Shown here piece after piece: positions 52,131 to 62,204 of a stretch of DNA of 64,000 nucleotides. A program made the translations under genes and the position numbers. Source of the stretch: an uncultured Odoribacter sp. (GTDB lineage: Bacteria > Bacteroidota > Bacteroidia > Bacteroidales > Marinifilaceae). The notes under the pieces are model-generated. The model worked only from the letters and a program-made list of their open reading frames with translations, did no database searches and was not told the DNA's origin. The stretch's first letter is position 1; each line of letters begins with the position of its first letter. The stretch covers positions 1 through 64,000 of the forward strand of contig CAJUQA010000001.1 in the NCBI GenBank assembly GCA_910588375.1, in the 5' to 3' direction.

Positions 52131-54362
52131 ATGAAAAAGGTGCTTTTTTCAATATTATTAGCGGCTTTCGTATTGACGTTAGCTGCGCAAACTTTACCGA
52201 TATATCTGGATGATACTCGTCCCGTGGAGCAAAGGATTGAAGATGCTCTTTCACGGATGACATTGGAAGAAAAAATAGCTGTCATTCATGCTCAGAGTAA
52301 ATTCAGTTCTGCCGGAGTGAAACGTTTGGGTTTGCCCGATTTTTGGACAGACGACGGGCCTCATGGGGTACGTCCCGATGTGTTTTGGGACGAATGGGAA
52401 CAGGCCGGACAGACCAATGATTCGTGTGTGGCCTTTCCGGCATTGACTTGCCTTGCTGCGACTTGGAATCCGGAAATGTCCTATATATATGGTAAAAATC
52501 TGGGAGAGGAAGCCCGTTATCGCGGAAAGCATATGATACTTGGACCGGGAGTGAATATTTACCGTACTCCGCTCAACGGTCGGAATTTTGAGTATATGGG
52601 CGAAGATCCTTATCTGGCCTCCCGTATGGTGGTCCCCTATATTCAAGCTATGCAAAATGAAGGTGTTGCAGCCTGTGTAAAGCATTATGCCTTAAACAAT
52701 GATGAGGAATATCGTCATCAGGTAAATGTGATTGTCAGTGACCGGGCGTTGCACGAAATATATTTGCCGGCTTTCAAGGCTGCTGTTGTTGAAGGTAAGG
52801 CATGGGCTATTATGGGAGGATATAACCTTTATAAGAATCAACACAATTGTCACAATAAAATCTTACTCAATAATATATTGAAAAAAGATTGGGCGTTTGA
52901 CGGCGTTGTGGTGTCTGACTGGGGGGGGACTCACGATACGGAAGAAGCTATCACGAATGGTCTTGATATGGAATTCGGTACTTGGACTAACGGCTTGACT
53001 ATGGGGACAAGCAACGCTTATGATAATTACTATCTTGCAATGCCGTATAAAAAATTGATTAAAGAAGGTAAATACACAACCAAGGAACTTGATGAAAAAG
53101 TGCGTCGGGTGTTGCGCTTGTATTATCGTACATCAATGGATTTTAGTCATAAAAACCACGGTTTCCTATGCTCGGAGGCTCATTATGAGGCAGCTCGGAG
53201 AATTGCGGAAGAAGGTATTGTTCTGTTGCAGAATACCGGTAACTTGTTGCCGATAGACCGCAATAAGGTGAAGCGTGTAGTTGTCGTTGGTGAAAATGCT
53301 ATAAAAATGATGACTGTCGGTGGTGGTAGTTCTTCATTGAAAGTGCAACGGGAAGTTTCGCCTTTAGAGGGGATTAGAACCATTTTGGGCGAAAAGGTGC
53401 AAGTGGAATATGTACGTGGATACGTGGGGGATGTGACAGGAGAATATAATGGTGTGAGTACCGGACAGAATCTTGTGGACGAACGTAAGCCTGAAATGCT
53501 GACGGCTGAAGCTGTGGAAAAAGCCAGAACGGCTGATTATGTAATATTTTTCGGAGGACTGAACAAGAGCGATTATCAGGACTGTGAGGGGCACGACCGT
53601 AAATATTACGAATTGCCGTATGACCAAGACCGGGTGCTTGAAGCTATCGCAAAAGTCAATAAAAACGTGGTGTATGTAAATATATCGGGAAATGGAGTGG
53701 CCATGCCTTGGAAAGATAAAGTGGCTGCCATTGTGCAAGGTTGGTTTCTCGGTTCAGAAGCGGGGCATGCCCTCGCATCTGTATTGGTGGGAGATGCCAA
53801 TCCTTCGGGAAAATTGCCGTTTACATGGTATGCCGGATTAAAAGATGTCGGTGCACATGCACTTGATGCTTATCCCGGAGTGTGGCGAGACAATGAAAAA
53901 ATTATTGATGAAGAATACAAAGAAGGCATATATGTGGGGTATCGCTGGACAGAGAAAAATAAGATTCGTCCGCTATTTGCTTTCGGTCACGGGTTGAGCT
54001 ATACCACTTTCAAGTTAGGTAAAGTTATTGCAGATAGAACGGAAATATCTGCTTCGGACAATATAACGGTGAGTGTTGATGTTACGAATGTTGGTTCACG
54101 GGCAGGTGCGGAAGTCATACAATTGTATGTCAGTGATAAAAAAGCATCGGTCGATCGTCCGTTGAAAGAATTGAAAGGTTTCAAAAAAGTGTTTTTGCAG
54201 CCGGGGGAAACTAAAACCGTAAGTATTGTTATCGATAAAGATGCACTTAGCTTTTATGATGAGGTTGCAAAAGCGTGGAAAGCAGAGGCCGGCGATTTTG
54301 AACTTTTGGTGGGAAATTCTTCGGACAACATCACTTCGCGTGTAAAAGTTACATTGAAATAA
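52131..54362 (+). CDS. GH3 beta-glucosidase, first copy
   Basis: A 743-residue exported enzyme with a Sec signal peptide (1-20). The GH3 N-terminal barrel holds the nucleophile Asp in VVSDWGGTHD near residue 262. The C-terminal sandwich carries GGGSSSLKV near 400 and the closing fibronectin III-like domain carries ELKGFKKVFLQPGE. It likely removes glucose from oligosaccharides in the periplasm. The ATG at 52131 is chosen over an in-frame codon at 52053 that overlaps the GH5 gene and lacks a signal peptide. Confidence 0.92.
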   Translation: MKKVLFSILLAAFVLTLAAQTLPIYLDDTRPVEQRIEDALSRMTLEEKIAVIHAQSKFSSAGVKRLGLPDFWTDDGPHGVRPDVFWDEWEQAGQTNDSCVAFPALTCLAATWNPEMSYIYGKNLGEEARYRGKHMILGPGVNIYRTPLNGRNFEYMGEDPYLASRMVVPYIQAMQNEGVAACVKHYALNNDEEYRHQVNVIVSDRALHEIYLPAFKAAVVEGKAWAIMGGYNLYKNQHNCHNKILLNNILKKDWAFDGVVVSDWGGTHDTEEAITNGLDMEFGTWTNGLTMGTSNAYDNYYLAMPYKKLIKEGKYTTKELDEKVRRVLRLYYRTSMDFSHKNHGFLCSEAHYEAARRIAEEGIVLLQNTGNLLPIDRNKVKRVVVVGENAIKMMTVGGGSSSLKVQREVSPLEGIRTILGEKVQVEYVRGYVGDVTGEYNGVSTGQNLVDERKPEMLTAEAVEKARTADYVIFFGGLNKSDYQDCEGHDRKYYELPYDQDRVLEAIAKVNKNVVYVNISGNGVAMPWKDKVAAIVQGWFLGSEAGHALASVLVGDANPSGKLPFTWYAGLKDVGAHALDAYPGVWRDNEKIIDEEYKEGIYVGYRWTEKNKIRPLFAFGHGLSYTTFKLGKVIADRTEISASDNITVSVDVTNVGSRAGAEVIQLYVSDKKASVDRPLKELKGFKKVFLQPGETKTVSIVIDKDALSFYDEVAKAWKAEAGDFELLVGNSSDNITSRVKVTLK

Positions 54363-54363
54363 T

Positions 54364-56667
54364 ATGAAAAAGAACATTATCACTTTGGTGTTTTCATTTC
54401 TTGTGCTGAGTTTGTCTGCACAAAAGAAACCGATGGAGGAGTTTGTCAGTGACCTGATGTCCAGAATGACCCTCCAAGAAAAAATAGGACAATTGAACTT
54501 GCAGGTTGCAGGTGACATCACAACAGGTTCGGCTCAGGACACTCAAGTGGGTGGGGCTATTGCTGATGGGAAAATCGGGGGAGTCTTCAATTTGAAAGGA
54601 GCGGATAAGATACGTGCTCTGCAAGAGATTGCTGTCAAAAAAAGCCGCTTGGGAATACCGCTTATTGTGGGGATGGATGTTATCCACGGATATGAGACCA
54701 TATTTCCCATACCTCTCGGCATGTCGTGTAGTTGGAATCTGGAAGGTATAGAAAATTCCGCACGGATTGCTGCCCGGGAAGCAAGTGCCGACGGTATTTG
54801 CTGGACATATAGTCCGATGGTGGATATCTGCCTTGATGCCCGTTGGGGAAGAAGTTCGGAAGGTAGCGGAGAAGATCCTTATCTGGGTTCGCTTATCGGA
54901 GCTGCGATGGTAAAAGGCTATCAGGGCGACTATAGTCGCAACGACAATATAATGGCTTGTGTCAAGCACTATGCTCTTTATGGAGCTTCGGAAGCCGGGC
55001 GCGATTATAATACGGTTGATATGAGTCGATTGAGAATGTTCAATCAATATTTTCCTCCTTATAAGGCGGCAGCTGAAGCCGGAGCCGGAAGTTTTATGAC
55101 CTCTTTCAACATTGTAGACGGGGTGCCGGCAACGGCAAACAATTGGCTGATAAATGAGGTGCTCTATAAGCAATGGAAATACGATGGTTTTGTTGTTACC
55201 GATTACGGTTCAATAGGTGAAATACTCTCACACGGGGTGGGGGAAGATTTGAAAGAAGTATCGGCAATGGCTCTTAAGGCGGGTACGGACATGGATATGT
55301 GTTCCATGGGTTTTCTCACGACCTTGGAACAGTCAGTCAATGAAGGCAAGGTGAGTTTGACTGATATAGACCGGGCTTGCCGTCGTGTTCTTGAAGCAAA
55401 ATACAAATTGGGGCTTTTTGCCGATCCGTATAAATATTGTGATAAAAAACGTCGGGCAAAAAATATATATACGGATGAAAACCGTACAGCAGCACGCAAT
55501 TTGGCGGCAGAGTCCTTTGTGTTGTTGAAAAATGAAAATAATGTGCTTCCCTTGAAAAAACAAGGGGTGATAGCCCTTATAGGTCCTCTTGGCGATAATC
55601 GGGCCAATATGGTGGGGACGTGGACAGTGGCCTATACTCCGGAACGTTATTCTACCGTAAAGGAAGGATTGGAGCGAGCCGTAGGCGATAAGGCGACGAT
55701 ATTATATGCACAAGGGTGCAATGTGGTGGGCGATGCTGCGGTTCAGGAAGCGGGAGCATTTGGTAAGCCTGTGCCCCGGGGGGATGATGCAAAAATGAGA
55801 GCCGAGGCTTTGGCCGTTGCTGCAAAAGCCGATGTTATCGTTTGTGCGATGGGAGAAAGTGCGGAGATGAGTGGAGAGAGCAGTAGCCGTGCTGATATTG
55901 TCATGCCTGATGTTCAGCAGAAATTACTCAAAGAGCTTGTTAAGTTGGGCAAACCCGTGGTATTGCTTAATTTTACAGGACGGGCCACTGTGCTTACTTG
56001 GGAAAATGAGAATGTGGATGCCATAATGAATGTATGGTTCGGAGGTAGTGAGACGGCCGATGCTATTGCCGATGTGCTTTTCGGCGACAAGGTGCCTTGT
56101 GGGCATCTGACGGTATCTATGCCGCAAGCCGTAGGACAAGTGCCGTTGTATTACAATAGTTTGAATACAGGTCGTCCGGTACAATCCGGTGCGGACAAAT
56201 ATTACAAGTACCGCAGTAATTACCTTGATGTGCGGAATGATGCCTTGTTTCCATTTGGTTATGGATTGAGTTATACGACTTTTTCATATGGCGATATAAA
56301 GCTGAGTTCTGCCGAAATGGAAAATGATGATGTCGTTACGGCTACCATAACAGTGAAGAACACAGGTGACCGGGATGCGTATGATGTGGTTCAACTATAC
56401 ATCCGCGACCTTGCAGCAAGTGTCAGCCGTCCGGTGAAAGAATTGAAAGGTTTTGAACGCATTTGGCTGAAGAGCGGTCAAAGTCGTGAAATAAGTTTTA
56501 AAATAGACGCCTCGATGCTTTGTTTTTATGATGCGGAAGGGAATACGGTACTGGAGCCGGGAAAATTCGATATTATGATCGGTGCGGACAGTAGGCATGT
56601 CAAAACTACTCCGCTTATCTTGAAAGGAAGTAAAGAGAGAGTTGAAACGGGAAGAGCAGGAGAATAG
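54364..56667 (+). CDS. GH3 beta-glucosidase, second copy (BglX-like)
   Basis: A 767-residue exported enzyme, signal peptide 1-20. It has MTLQEKIGQLNLQ at the start of the mature part, a KHYALYGASEAGRDYN segment near 200, the nucleophile Asp in VVTDYGSIGE near 278, and a C-terminal fibronectin III-like domain with ELKGFERIWLKSGQ. It is closer to BglX than the first GH3 and is only distantly similar to it, so the two probably split linkages or chain lengths. It starts one base after the previous stop, and the operon terminator follows. Confidence 0.92.
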   Translation: MKKNIITLVFSFLVLSLSAQKKPMEEFVSDLMSRMTLQEKIGQLNLQVAGDITTGSAQDTQVGGAIADGKIGGVFNLKGADKIRALQEIAVKKSRLGIPLIVGMDVIHGYETIFPIPLGMSCSWNLEGIENSARIAAREASADGICWTYSPMVDICLDARWGRSSEGSGEDPYLGSLIGAAMVKGYQGDYSRNDNIMACVKHYALYGASEAGRDYNTVDMSRLRMFNQYFPPYKAAAEAGAGSFMTSFNIVDGVPATANNWLINEVLYKQWKYDGFVVTDYGSIGEILSHGVGEDLKEVSAMALKAGTDMDMCSMGFLTTLEQSVNEGKVSLTDIDRACRRVLEAKYKLGLFADPYKYCDKKRRAKNIYTDENRTAARNLAAESFVLLKNENNVLPLKKQGVIALIGPLGDNRANMVGTWTVAYTPERYSTVKEGLERAVGDKATILYAQGCNVVGDAAVQEAGAFGKPVPRGDDAKMRAEALAVAAKADVIVCAMGESAEMSGESSSRADIVMPDVQQKLLKELVKLGKPVVLLNFTGRATVLTWENENVDAIMNVWFGGSETADAIADVLFGDKVPCGHLTVSMPQAVGQVPLYYNSLNTGRPVQSGADKYYKYRSNYLDVRNDALFPFGYGLSYTTFSYGDIKLSSAEMENDDVVTATITVKNTGDRDAYDVVQLYIRDLAASVSRPVKELKGFERIWLKSGQSREISFKIDASMLCFYDAEGNTVLEPGKFDIMIGADSRHVKTTPLILKGSKERVETGRAGE

Positions 56668-56688
56668 AAGGCGATAGGAAATAGCAGT

Positions 56689-56736
56689 AAAAACGGATTC
56701 CAAGACAGAATGACAGATGGCTTGGGATCCGTTTTT
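56689..56736 (+). terminator. Terminator of the PUL operon
   Basis: A 16-bp stem (56689-56704 with 56721-56736, one G-T pair) ending in TTTTT, loop 16 bases. Confidence 0.8.
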
Positions 56737-56809
56737 CTTTTGGAATGAGGGAATTTAAAGCCTGAATTGATTTTTTGGGAAAAAATGAACGGGATAGCGG
56801 GGAATTTTG

Positions 56810-56817
56810 TATTTTTG
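56810..56817 (+). promoter_or_regulatory. -7 box before the ACT-like gene and ffh
   Basis: TATTTTTG, a consensus match, about 23 bases before the ATG at 56841. Confidence 0.5.
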
Positions 56818-56840
56818 TTGAAAATTAAACAAAATAGGGT

Positions 56841-57500
56841 ATGATTAGTATTTCGCATGCCGTAGAGGGGATTGTCAAGCATCGGCCTTACTTATCGGAA
56901 GCCTTGGCGGCCGGTATTATTAATGTATCGGCCTTGGCGCGCCAGTTACAGCCGGAAGTGGAAAAAATCTTACAGAAAGAGGTTAATACGGGGGCCGTCG
57001 TGATGTCATTAAACCGTTTGGCCCCTTATTTACAGGTCAGGGAGCAGGTGCAATTGAACAAATTACTGAATAATATAGGAGATATAATCTTGCGCAGTAA
57101 TTTGTGTGATTATACCTTTAAAAATTCCCCCACCTTATTGGAATGCCATATCGAGGTGCTGAAAAATCTGGTCAAAAACGAAGAGGTGTTCTATACGTTG
57201 GTACAAGGTGTTTTTGAAACCAATATTGTGATAAGCGATACCATGGAGCCGTGGATAGAGGATTATTTCAAAAATGAACAGTGTCTGTTCAAGCAGAACG
57301 CCTTGTCATCGGTCACTTTAAAATTGCCGAAAGGCAACAGCATGCAGCCCGGCTTTTATTATACGATCATGAAAGAATTATCGTGGGAAGGCATTAACCT
57401 GACCGAGGTGATTTCTTCGACCAATGAATTTACCGTTGTGGTGGATAATTCTTTGATTGATAAAACGTTTGTTGTTTTGAAAAATATCGGGAAACGTTGA
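56841..57500 (+). CDS. Unknown protein with ACT-like C-terminus
   Basis: A 219-residue cytoplasmic protein. The N-terminal ~75 residues are helical (RPYLSEALAAGIINVSALARQL, a helix-turn-helix-like pattern). The C-terminal ~70 residues, with SWEGINLTEVISSTNEFTVVVDN, resemble an ACT domain as in aspartate kinases (a ligand-sensing beta-alpha-beta fold). No catalytic residues are seen. It may be a small regulator. It shares a promoter region with ffh, 58 bases downstream. Confidence 0.6.
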   Translation: MISISHAVEGIVKHRPYLSEALAAGIINVSALARQLQPEVEKILQKEVNTGAVVMSLNRLAPYLQVREQVQLNKLLNNIGDIILRSNLCDYTFKNSPTLLECHIEVLKNLVKNEEVFYTLVQGVFETNIVISDTMEPWIEDYFKNEQCLFKQNALSSVTLKLPKGNSMQPGFYYTIMKELSWEGINLTEVISSTNEFTVVVDNSLIDKTFVVLKNIGKR

Positions 57501-57558
57501 GCCAGAAAATTGCCACTAAGGAAAATCAGAATAATAAATAATAAAATAATATAGCATT

Positions 57559-58884
57559 ATGTTTGAAAATCTATCGGACAAACTGGAACGTTCGTTTAAA
57601 TTACTGAAAGGGGAGGGAAAGATTACGGAACTGAATGTAGCGGAAACCTTGAAAGAGGTGAGACGCTCGCTGTTGGATGCCGACGTGAACTATAAAATTG
57701 CCAAGGACTTCACAAATCGGGTGAAAGAAAAGGCATTGGGAATGAATGTGCTGACGGCTGTGAAACCGGGACAGATGATGGTGAAGATTGTCCATGACGA
57801 ACTGGCGGAATTGATGGGAGGAAAAAATGTGGATATTAATCTGAAAGGAAATCCCGCCATTATTCTCATGTCCGGTTTGCAGGGATCCGGTAAAACGACT
57901 TTTTCCGGTAAATTGGCCAATCTCCTGAAAACAAAACGAGGGAAAAAGCCTTTGTTGGTAGCGGGTGACGTTTACCGTCCGGCGGCCATTGAGCAGCTGA
58001 AAGTGGTGGGCCAGCAGATAGAGGTACCTGTATTCAGTGTGGAAGATTGCAAAGATCCCGTAAAGATTGCACAGGAAGCCATCCGGCAGGCCAAAGCCAA
58101 TGGGAATGACGTGGTAATCGTCGATACGGCGGGACGTTTGGCGATTGACGAAGAGATGATGGCTGAAATAGAGGCTATCAAAAAAGCCGTTAATCCGGAA
58201 GAAACCCTTTTTGTCGTAGATTCCATGACGGGACAGGATGCGGTGAATACGGCCAAGGAATTCAATGAACGGCTCGATTTTGACGGGGTGGTTCTGACCA
58301 AATTGGATGGAGATACGCGCGGTGGTGCGGCTCTATCTATCCGTACAGTAGTGAATAAACCGATAAAATTTGTCGGAACGGGAGAAAAACTGGAAGCGGT
58401 GGATGCTTTTCATCCGGAACGTATGGCAGACCGTATCCTGGGAATGGGGGATATTGTATCTCTGGTTGAGAAAGCACAGGAACAGTTTGATGCGGAAGAG
58501 GCCAAAAAATTACAGAAAAAGTTATCCAAGAACCAGTTTAATTTCAATGATTTCCTGAAACAGATACAGCAAATCAAGAAGATGGGAAATATCAAGGACC
58601 TGGCTTCCATGATTCCGGGAGTAGGGAAAGCATTGAAAAATGTGGACATTGACGACGATGCCTTTAAAGGGGTGGAAGCCATCATTCACTCCATGACTCC
58701 GGCCGAACGGGAGGCGCCGGAAATCATTAACGGTTCTAGAAGAAAACGTATAGCCGAAGGAAGTGGAACGACAGTACAGGATGTCAACCGGCTGCTCAAA
58801 CAATTTGAGGAATCGAAGAAAATGATGAAAATGCTCTCCGGAGGAGGAAAGATGTTGAGGAATATGCGGGGAATGAGAAGATAA
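57559..58884 (+). CDS. ffh: Signal recognition particle protein Ffh
   Basis: A 441-residue SRP GTPase. The N domain is helical (1-90). The G domain has GLQGSGKTTFSGKLA near residue 105, DTAGRLAIDEE near 187 and TKLDGDTRGG near 245. The C-terminal M domain (from about 325) is methionine-rich and ends KKMMKMLSGGGKM, the SRP RNA and signal-sequence binding part. It delivers nascent membrane proteins to the translocon. I did not find the SRP RNA in this window. Confidence 0.95.
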   Translation: MFENLSDKLERSFKLLKGEGKITELNVAETLKEVRRSLLDADVNYKIAKDFTNRVKEKALGMNVLTAVKPGQMMVKIVHDELAELMGGKNVDINLKGNPAIILMSGLQGSGKTTFSGKLANLLKTKRGKKPLLVAGDVYRPAAIEQLKVVGQQIEVPVFSVEDCKDPVKIAQEAIRQAKANGNDVVIVDTAGRLAIDEEMMAEIEAIKKAVNPEETLFVVDSMTGQDAVNTAKEFNERLDFDGVVLTKLDGDTRGGAALSIRTVVNKPIKFVGTGEKLEAVDAFHPERMADRILGMGDIVSLVEKAQEQFDAEEAKKLQKKLSKNQFNFNDFLKQIQQIKKMGNIKDLASMIPGVGKALKNVDIDDDAFKGVEAIIHSMTPAEREAPEIINGSRRKRIAEGSGTTVQDVNRLLKQFEESKKMMKMLSGGGKMLRNMRGMRR

Positions 58885-58919
58885 AAAGAAGGATGACGGA
58901 TATATAAAATGGAATATCT

Positions 58920-59786
58920 ATGGAGTTAATTGACGGAAAAAAAATAGCTGCCGAAATCAAGCAGGAACTTGCCGACAAAGTGGCGGAACTGAAAAGTCTG
59001 GGAAAAAGGATACCCCATTTGGTAGCGGTATTGGTCGGAAACGATCCGGCCAGTGAAACCTATGTGGCCAGTAAGGTGAAATCCTGTAAGGAAGTCGGGT
59101 TTAAGAGTACCGAAATGAGATACTCCTCCGACATAACGGAGGAACAATTGTTGGAAGTGGTGGACAGACTGAATCGGGATGAGGATGTGGACGGGTATAT
59201 CGTTCAGCTCCCGTTGCCGCGGCATATCTCGGAAGAGCGGATATTGCTGGCCATTAATCCGGATAAAGACGTGGACGGATTCCACCCTTTTAATGTCGGA
59301 AAAATGGTGACGGGACTGCCTACCTATCTGCCGGCGACTCCGGCGGGTATCGTGGAACTTTTGACCCGCTATCATATTGAAACGAGAGGAAAGCATTGTG
59401 TTGTGATTGGGCGTAGCAACATAGTCGGTACCCCGATGGCGGTATTGATGTCGCGTAAGGATGAGCATGCCGACTGTACGGTGACGATTTGTCACAGCCG
59501 TACCCAAAATATTCAGGAGATTACCCGCCAGGCGGATATTCTGATAGTGGCCTTGGGGAAACCACACTTCGTGACGGCAGAGATGGTCAAAGAAGGAGCG
59601 GTAGTGGTGGACGTCGGGATTCACCGGGTGCCTTCCGATAAAACCAAGTCGGGATTCCGGCTGATAGGTGACGTCGATTTCGAACAGGTGGCACCGAAAT
59701 GTTCATATATTACTCCGGTGCCGGGAGGTGTCGGACCGATGACTATTGTATCCTTGTTGCAAAACACATTGAAAGCGGCTCAGTAA
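58920..59786 (+). CDS. folD: Bifunctional methylenetetrahydrofolate dehydrogenase/cyclohydrolase
   Basis: A 288-residue cytoplasmic enzyme making 10-formyl-THF from methylene-THF with NADP+. It has the catalytic region SETYVASKVKSCKEVG near residue 42 (with the conserved Tyr and Lys), QLPLPRHI near 98, VVIGRSNIVGTPMA near 160 and the C-terminal PVPGGVGPMT near 268. Length is normal. It follows ffh by 35 bases and precedes the SpmAB-like gene by 9. Confidence 0.95.
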   Translation: MELIDGKKIAAEIKQELADKVAELKSLGKRIPHLVAVLVGNDPASETYVASKVKSCKEVGFKSTEMRYSSDITEEQLLEVVDRLNRDEDVDGYIVQLPLPRHISEERILLAINPDKDVDGFHPFNVGKMVTGLPTYLPATPAGIVELLTRYHIETRGKHCVVIGRSNIVGTPMAVLMSRKDEHADCTVTICHSRTQNIQEITRQADILIVALGKPHFVTAEMVKEGAVVVDVGIHRVPSDKTKSGFRLIGDVDFEQVAPKCSYITPVPGGVGPMTIVSLLQNTLKAAQ

Positions 59787-59795
59787 CTCGTTTTT

Positions 59796-61028
59796 ATGGT
59801 ACTGAATTATATCTGGATATTCTTTTTCGGCGTGGCATTCCTGGTTGCTCTGTTCAAACTGCTGTTTGACGGGGATACGGAAATTTTCAGTGCTATGATA
59901 AAATCGACTTTCGATATGTCGAAAACAGGCTTTGAAATCTCCTTGGGCCTGACAGGAGTACTGACGCTATGGATGGGGATTATGAAAATCGGGGAACAAG
60001 GGGGAGCTGTAAAAGTCATCTCCCGTTTGATTCATCCCTTTTTCAAGCGGCTGTTTCCGGAACTGCCTTCCGACAGTCCGGCTTATGGTTCCATCATGAT
60101 GAATCTTGCTGCCAACATGCTGGGGTTGGATAATGCTGCCACGCCTATGGGCTTAAAAGCGATGCAGGAAATGCAGGAATACAACCGAAAAAAGGATACA
60201 GCCACCAATGCCCAGATTATGTTTCTGGTATTGAATACTTCCGGGTTAACCTTGGTTCCCGTTTCCATCATGGTCTACCGGGCTCAGTTGGGGGCCGTGA
60301 ATCCCACGGATATTTTCGTACCGATATTGTTGGCGACGTATTTTTCTACGCTCGTCGGACTGATTGCCGTATCCATATATCAGCGGATTAATCTTTTTAA
60401 TAAAGTGGTGTTGGCCTATTTGGGAGGCATGACGGCTCTCATTTGCGGCGTCATCTGGTACTTTTCCACATTGGACAGGGAAACCATTGCCGTTGTGTCG
60501 GGAGCGGCAAGTAATATCATTCTTTTCTCCGTTATCATTCTTTTTATTGCTATGGCGGCACTAAAAAAAGTAAATGTATATAATGCATTCATCGACGGGG
60601 CGAAAGAAGGTTTTTCGGTAGCCGTCCGGATTATTCCTTATCTGATTGCTATTTTGGTGGCGGTGGGGGTATTTCGTGCTTCTGGAGCCATGGATGTCTT
60701 GATGTCGGGATTCGAATACGTTTTTGCTTGTATGGGGCTGAATACAGATTTCGTCAAGGCTTTGCCTACAGCCTTGATGAAACCTTTGAGCGGGAGCGGG
60801 GCAAGAGGGATGATGATTGACACAATGACTACGTATGGTGCGGACTCTTTTGTCGGTCGTCTGGCTTCCACATTTCAGGGAGCGACCGATACCACGTTTT
60901 ATATCATTGCCGTGTATTTTGGTGCTGTGGGAATCAAAAATACACGCTATGCCGTTCCCTGCGGATTGATCTCTGATTTGGCGGGAATCATTGCGGCGGT
61001 GATTATTGCTTATCTGTTTTTTGCCTGA
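59796..61028 (+). CDS. Nucleoside-recognition (SpmA-SpmB-like fusion) membrane protein
   Basis: A 410-residue polytopic protein with about nine hydrophobic helices. The two halves resemble SpmA (about 1-200, with NLAANMLGLDNAATPMGLKA) and SpmB (about 245-410, with KPLSGSGARGMMIDTM near 326). In spore formers the two are separate proteins tied to core dehydration; in Bacteroidetes the fusion occurs without sporulation and its substrate is unknown. It lies in a run with folD and mnmA. Confidence 0.85.
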   Translation: MVLNYIWIFFFGVAFLVALFKLLFDGDTEIFSAMIKSTFDMSKTGFEISLGLTGVLTLWMGIMKIGEQGGAVKVISRLIHPFFKRLFPELPSDSPAYGSIMMNLAANMLGLDNAATPMGLKAMQEMQEYNRKKDTATNAQIMFLVLNTSGLTLVPVSIMVYRAQLGAVNPTDIFVPILLATYFSTLVGLIAVSIYQRINLFNKVVLAYLGGMTALICGVIWYFSTLDRETIAVVSGAASNIILFSVIILFIAMAALKKVNVYNAFIDGAKEGFSVAVRIIPYLIAILVAVGVFRASGAMDVLMSGFEYVFACMGLNTDFVKALPTALMKPLSGSGARGMMIDTMTTYGADSFVGRLASTFQGATDTTFYIIAVYFGAVGIKNTRYAVPCGLISDLAGIIAAVIIAYLFFA

Positions 61029-61032
61029 TTCT

Positions 61033-62070
61033 ATGTGCGGGACGGTTGCAGTCGGTCTGAGCGGAGGAGTGGACAGCTTGGCAGCTGCTTTAGTATTGCG
61101 CGAACAAGGCTATAAAATAGTCGGGGTTCATTTACAGTTGTGGGGAGAGGGATATCGGGAAGAAGTGGCCCGTTTATGCGATCGCCTGCAAATAGAAATG
61201 GTATGTTATGACGGACAGGCCGCTTTCAGGGAGCGGGTAGTGGATTTGTTTGTAAAAGAATACCTTGCCGGACGGACACCGAATCCTTGCACAGTTTGCA
61301 ACAATTTGGTTAAATGGAATTTGCTGGCGGAAGCCGCAGACTCATTGGGCATAGAGAAACTGGCTACGGGACATTACGTGCAGATTGTCCGGGAAACGAC
61401 AGGATGGTATATAAAAAAAGGAGAAGATATTCATAAAGACCAGTCTTATTTTCTGTGGGGCTTGAAACAGGATATACTTTCCCGGACGCAGACTCCATTG
61501 GGAGTGTACACCAAAGCGCAGGTAAAGGCTTATGTGGAATCCTGTGGATTCAGTGACGTGGTCCGGAAAAGGGAAAGCATGGGAATCTGTTTTTTAGAGG
61601 GGAAAGATTATCGTGATTTTATCCGCTATAATTGTGGAGACCCATTGCTGATGCAGGAAGGCGATATTGTGGACGGAGCCGGAAACAGGATAGGACGGCA
61701 TACGGGATTGCTTAATTATACCATCGGACAGAGACGGGACATGCCCTTGTGTAACGGTCAACCTTTGTATGTGGCAGGTATAGATGCCAAACGTAATCGT
61801 ATTATAGCGGGCAACAAACAGGAACTTTATCGGAATCATCTGGTTGTTACGGATGTGAATCTGGTTTGTCCGGAAGAAATATGTGCGGAAGACATCACCG
61901 TTAAAGTCCGGGGACTCGGTTTGAATCCGGAAGGATATGCGGTATTGGAACGTCAGCCGGATTCCTCCATTCAGGTCTCACTCTCTTCTCCGGCATGGGC
62001 TGTGGCATCCGGTCAGCCTGTCGCTTTTTACAGGAATAATCTTCTGATAGGAGGGGGGATAGCCCTTTGA
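61033..62070 (+). CDS. mnmA: tRNA-specific 2-thiouridylase MnmA
   Basis: A 345-residue enzyme that adds sulfur to U34 of tRNA-Lys, -Glu and -Gln. The PP-loop is SGGVDSLAAAL near residue 11. The catalytic cysteines are in PNPCTVCNNLVKWN near 85 and SMGICFLEG near 185. An HYVQI segment near 117 and a C-terminal beta-barrel complete the family layout. An in-frame ATG at 61006 overlaps the previous gene; the ATG at 61033, 4 bases after its stop, gives the normal N-terminus (CGTVAVGLSGG). Confidence 0.92.
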   Translation: MCGTVAVGLSGGVDSLAAALVLREQGYKIVGVHLQLWGEGYREEVARLCDRLQIEMVCYDGQAAFRERVVDLFVKEYLAGRTPNPCTVCNNLVKWNLLAEAADSLGIEKLATGHYVQIVRETTGWYIKKGEDIHKDQSYFLWGLKQDILSRTQTPLGVYTKAQVKAYVESCGFSDVVRKRESMGICFLEGKDYRDFIRYNCGDPLLMQEGDIVDGAGNRIGRHTGLLNYTIGQRRDMPLCNGQPLYVAGIDAKRNRIIAGNKQELYRNHLVVTDVNLVCPEEICAEDITVKVRGLGLNPEGYAVLERQPDSSIQVSLSSPAWAVASGQPVAFYRNNLLIGGGIAL

Positions 62071-62102
62071 TTTCTTGTGTCTTTGCAATTTTCATGGTTT
62101 GA

Positions 62103-62136
62103 TTTGACAAGAAATAAAGAAAAAATCCTACTTTTG
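62103..62136 (+). promoter_or_regulatory. Promoter upstream of rod element copy 2
   Basis: TTTG at 62103-62106 and TACTTTTG at 62129-62136, 22 bases apart. A second, weaker box (TTTATTTG, 62194-62201) sits right before the element. Confidence 0.45.
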
Positions 62137-62204
62137 CGGAGTGTGTGAGGTGTTGACCTTATTTTTTACATATCAGAATAGTTGATATAAAAGTTTATTT
62201 GTCT

